A stretch of DNA of 64,000 nucleotides, taken from Neckera pumila (Eukaryota; Streptophyta; Bryopsida; Hypnales; Neckeraceae). Under the pieces are notes generated by a model. The model was not told the DNA's origin and searched no databases. It saw only the letters and a program-made list of their open reading frames with translations. Position 1 is the first letter of the stretch, and every line of letters starts with the position of its first letter. The stretch covers positions 4,852,065-4,916,064 of the forward strand of contig OZ018416.1 in the NCBI GenBank assembly GCA_963969595.1. The letters are read 5' to 3'. A program made the translations under genes and the position numbers. Positions 62,010 through 64,000 of the stretch are shown here, one piece after another.

Positions 62010-62320
62010 ATTACGGCATTGGGGGAGATTTGAAGGCATTGGAGGGCCGTTTCAGGCCCGTTCTCTAATCTGGCCAGATTTGTGAGCAGCCAGAACAGCC
62101 AGAATCTGGTTAGATCTGTAAACAGTCAAAATGGGCTGTCAAAAAAAAAAACCTCTCCCAAATATCATTTTAGACCAAAAAATATTTATTTATTTATTTA
62201 TTGAAAATGATGTGGCACTCTCTTGACCACATCAGCTAGCAACTTTCCTGCGTTCCCACAGTCTGGGAATGCTAGATAACTTGCGGACTCTTTGAGGCCT
62301 CAAATCTCTTCTAATGGTTT
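62010..62320. mobile_element. MITE-like element, family 1, copy 4
   Basis: Opens with 'attgggggagatttgaaggc', carries the core 'ccgtttcaggcccgttc' and closes with 'cctcaaatctcttctaatgg'. The same architecture as 50003-50301. Confidence 0.65.
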
Positions 62321-62339
62321 TGGTGCTCTTCTAAATGGT

Positions 62340-62516
62340 TTTCGATTCATAAAAACATTGAAATTCAATAACTTTCACACCATAGGTCCAAACACCATGA
62401 AACAAAGTCCGTACACCTCTCTTTGTCAAGAGCTTTCAAACGGTTTTGTTGAACATCTCATAATTTGTTGCATCTCAGCGTATCAAACAAAACAAAACAA
62501 AACAAACAACCTAATT
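62340..62516. repeat. Isolated fragment of the kinase-block non-coding repeat
   Basis: 'aaacaaagtccgtacacc' and the flanking 'ttcaataactttcacac' match 16008-16200 (and 6050-6200), so part of the sequence in the triplicated block is itself a dispersed repeat. Confidence 0.6.
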
Positions 62517-62526
62517 TAAGGTATAA

Positions 62527-63835
62527 ATGTATAGATAACCTCAAGGAAAATAAGCTTGTAAAAGACTATACCACCTATAATTGCCTCCATATAACTTCCA
62601 CATACACACTTGCAATCCAGGCCTCAAGGGCTCAGGAGCCTAGCCTATATGGTCTTCCACTTGTAGCCCACTAAAGTATTTACTACTTACTACTAGCTAT
62701 CAAGGGAATTTGAGAATCGGATTCCCTCAAAACCGTGAGACTGGAATGAATATTCTCTCCTCACAAAATTTTCTTCCCATATATTGCATGTTTCATCCAT
62801 TTCCATTGATGTTAATAGCTTCATCAATCCAACAACTATACCTTTCTGCACTGCCTAATAAAATAATAAAATTGTTGCATTCCACAAACAATGAAGCTAA
62901 AAGTGAGAGTCTATAACATTCAATAGCAAACTAAAGGTCTACCTTTTCCCTGACAAAATCGTGTGGAATATTTCATACCATTTCATCCGTCGGATGATAT
63001 GGTGTGGAATATTCCACACCATATTTAGCTAAAGAACACGTGTCAACACACATGGACAACACATGCTCCCATTTTAGGGGTAGTCATAGCTTGTTTGGCA
63101 GCATTGTGGAGAATGAAGATTGAGATTTGAGGAAGAAAAATAGGAGCCAACGGGAAACCAACCTGGGTGAACAAGCTGTGACCACCCTCAAATGGTTGAC
63201 TGTTGAGAATGGATAATGGAGATGGACGGAGGTGCTTGGAGGTCAATCCTACGCCGCCACGACTTCAATCTCCATTGTTCACTGCTTGTGCACTTCCAAC
63301 CTTCACCTCTGAAGGTGGATGTTGAAGGTGAACAAACAATGTCACGCTAAGAATATTCCGACAAAAGGAAGCCAACCCTACGCCGCCACCGCTTCAATCT
63401 CCATTGTTCACCTTGACTATGAACAAGCCGTGACTAAGTGACTACCTGTATTGATGGATTTTCATGGATGTGGCCTCACGGAGGGAAAGGCAGCCTCCCT
63501 GGAGGCTAATGAATGTTATGTCATGCTGGGCATAACATTCAATTTGCTCATTAAATTTGCATATCAGGCGGGGGCCATTCGACGGAAAAGAAAAATTTGT
63601 GAGGAGAGAATATTCATTGCAGTTCTCCTGGTTTTAAGGGAATCAGATTTTCATATTCACTTGATAGCTAGTAGTAAGTAGTAAGTACTGTAGTGGGCTA
63701 TAAGTGGAAGGCCATATAGGCTAGGCCCCTTGAGGCCTCCAACAAGGCCTGTGCAACGGGGGGGAGTTCTATGGGGCAGTAATTGGTGGTAGATTCTCTT
63801 ACAAGCTTATTTCCCTTGAGGTTATTCTACGTGGA
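62527..63835. mobile_element. 1.3-kb element with inverted arms of about 270 bp
   Basis: Outer ends 'ataacctcaaggaaaataag' and 'cttatttcccttgaggttat' are inverted; pairing continues through 'tactacttactactagctat' / 'atagctagtagtaagtagta' and 'gagaatattctctcctcaca' / 'tgtgaggagagaatattc'. The interior has a perfect 28-base palindrome (62997-63024) and two direct copies of 'ctacgccgccac' followed by 'cttcaatctccattgttcac'. No transposase. Non-autonomous foldback-type element. Confidence 0.72.
62997..63024. repeat. Perfect 28-bp palindrome
   Basis: The half-site ATATGGTGTGGAAT is followed at once by its exact reverse complement. A looser inverted pair ('ccatttcatccg' / 'tcggatgatatgg') directly precedes it. 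Could form a cruciform or bind a dimeric factor. Confidence 0.85.
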
Positions 63836-64000
63836 GGTCAGATTTAAACATAAATTAAGTATTTTTGGAATGTTTGAAGTTGTAGAATTTTTTCATCCAT
63901 ATTGCCTAAATTTTTGAATATTTATAAAAACTTACATCACGCATTAAGTCTCACATGACAGGTTTTTAAAAACAAGAAAACATTGAAGTTGCCAAACTCA
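63836..64000. other. Window end, no gene seen
   Basis: AT-rich DNA without features. Confidence 0.4.

Overview
The window looks like nuclear DNA of a land plant. The evidence is spliced genes with canonical GT-AG introns lying in AT-rich, repeat-filled intergenic DNA, plus plant-type families: two LRR receptor-like kinases, a BAHD acyltransferase relic and a plant VID27/DEM-type protein. A seed-free plant (bryophyte, lycophyte or fern) is my best guess, from the Cys-rich repeat protein and gene style, but the sequence alone does not prove it. The gene exons are clearly richer in G+C than the surrounding DNA.

Layout. 1-5.1 kb: repeats only (SINE-like relic, a 2.9-kb element with long inverted arms, small inverted-repeat elements). 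5.1-37.9 kb: an ancient block duplicated three times. Copy A (5.1-14.0 kb) and copy B (15.6-27.2 kb) each end in an intact 15-exon minus-strand LRR receptor kinase (815 and 833 codons by my splice model). Copy C (30.9-37.9 kb) keeps only the last two exons and is split by two inserted elements. Copy B also carries a foreign 2.1-kb insert with a decayed BAHD acyltransferase. 39.3-45.1 kb: a divergent pair, a lysine/arginine/serine-rich presumed nuclear protein (minus) and a VID27/DEM-like gene (plus) with a 5'-UTR intron and one coding intron. 46.1-46.9 kb: an unusual GC-rich patch. 47-53.5 kb: repeats. 54.9-57.0 kb: a secreted Cys-rich protein with ten tandem repeats. 57.5-57.8 kb: a probable terminal exon of an unrecognised minus-strand gene. 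58.4-64 kb: AT-rich microsatellites, a degenerate telomere-like array and inverted-repeat elements.

The genes do not form a pathway. The two kinases are tandem paralogues likely to sit in the plasma membrane with similar signalling roles; the Cys-rich protein is likely apoplastic. The most notable items are the Cys-rich repeat protein, whose unit resembles repeats I know from myxobacterial surface proteins; the transposed acyltransferase relic flanked by an 11-bp direct repeat; and the WKR-motif nuclear protein. All splice models were made by eye and have no transcript support.
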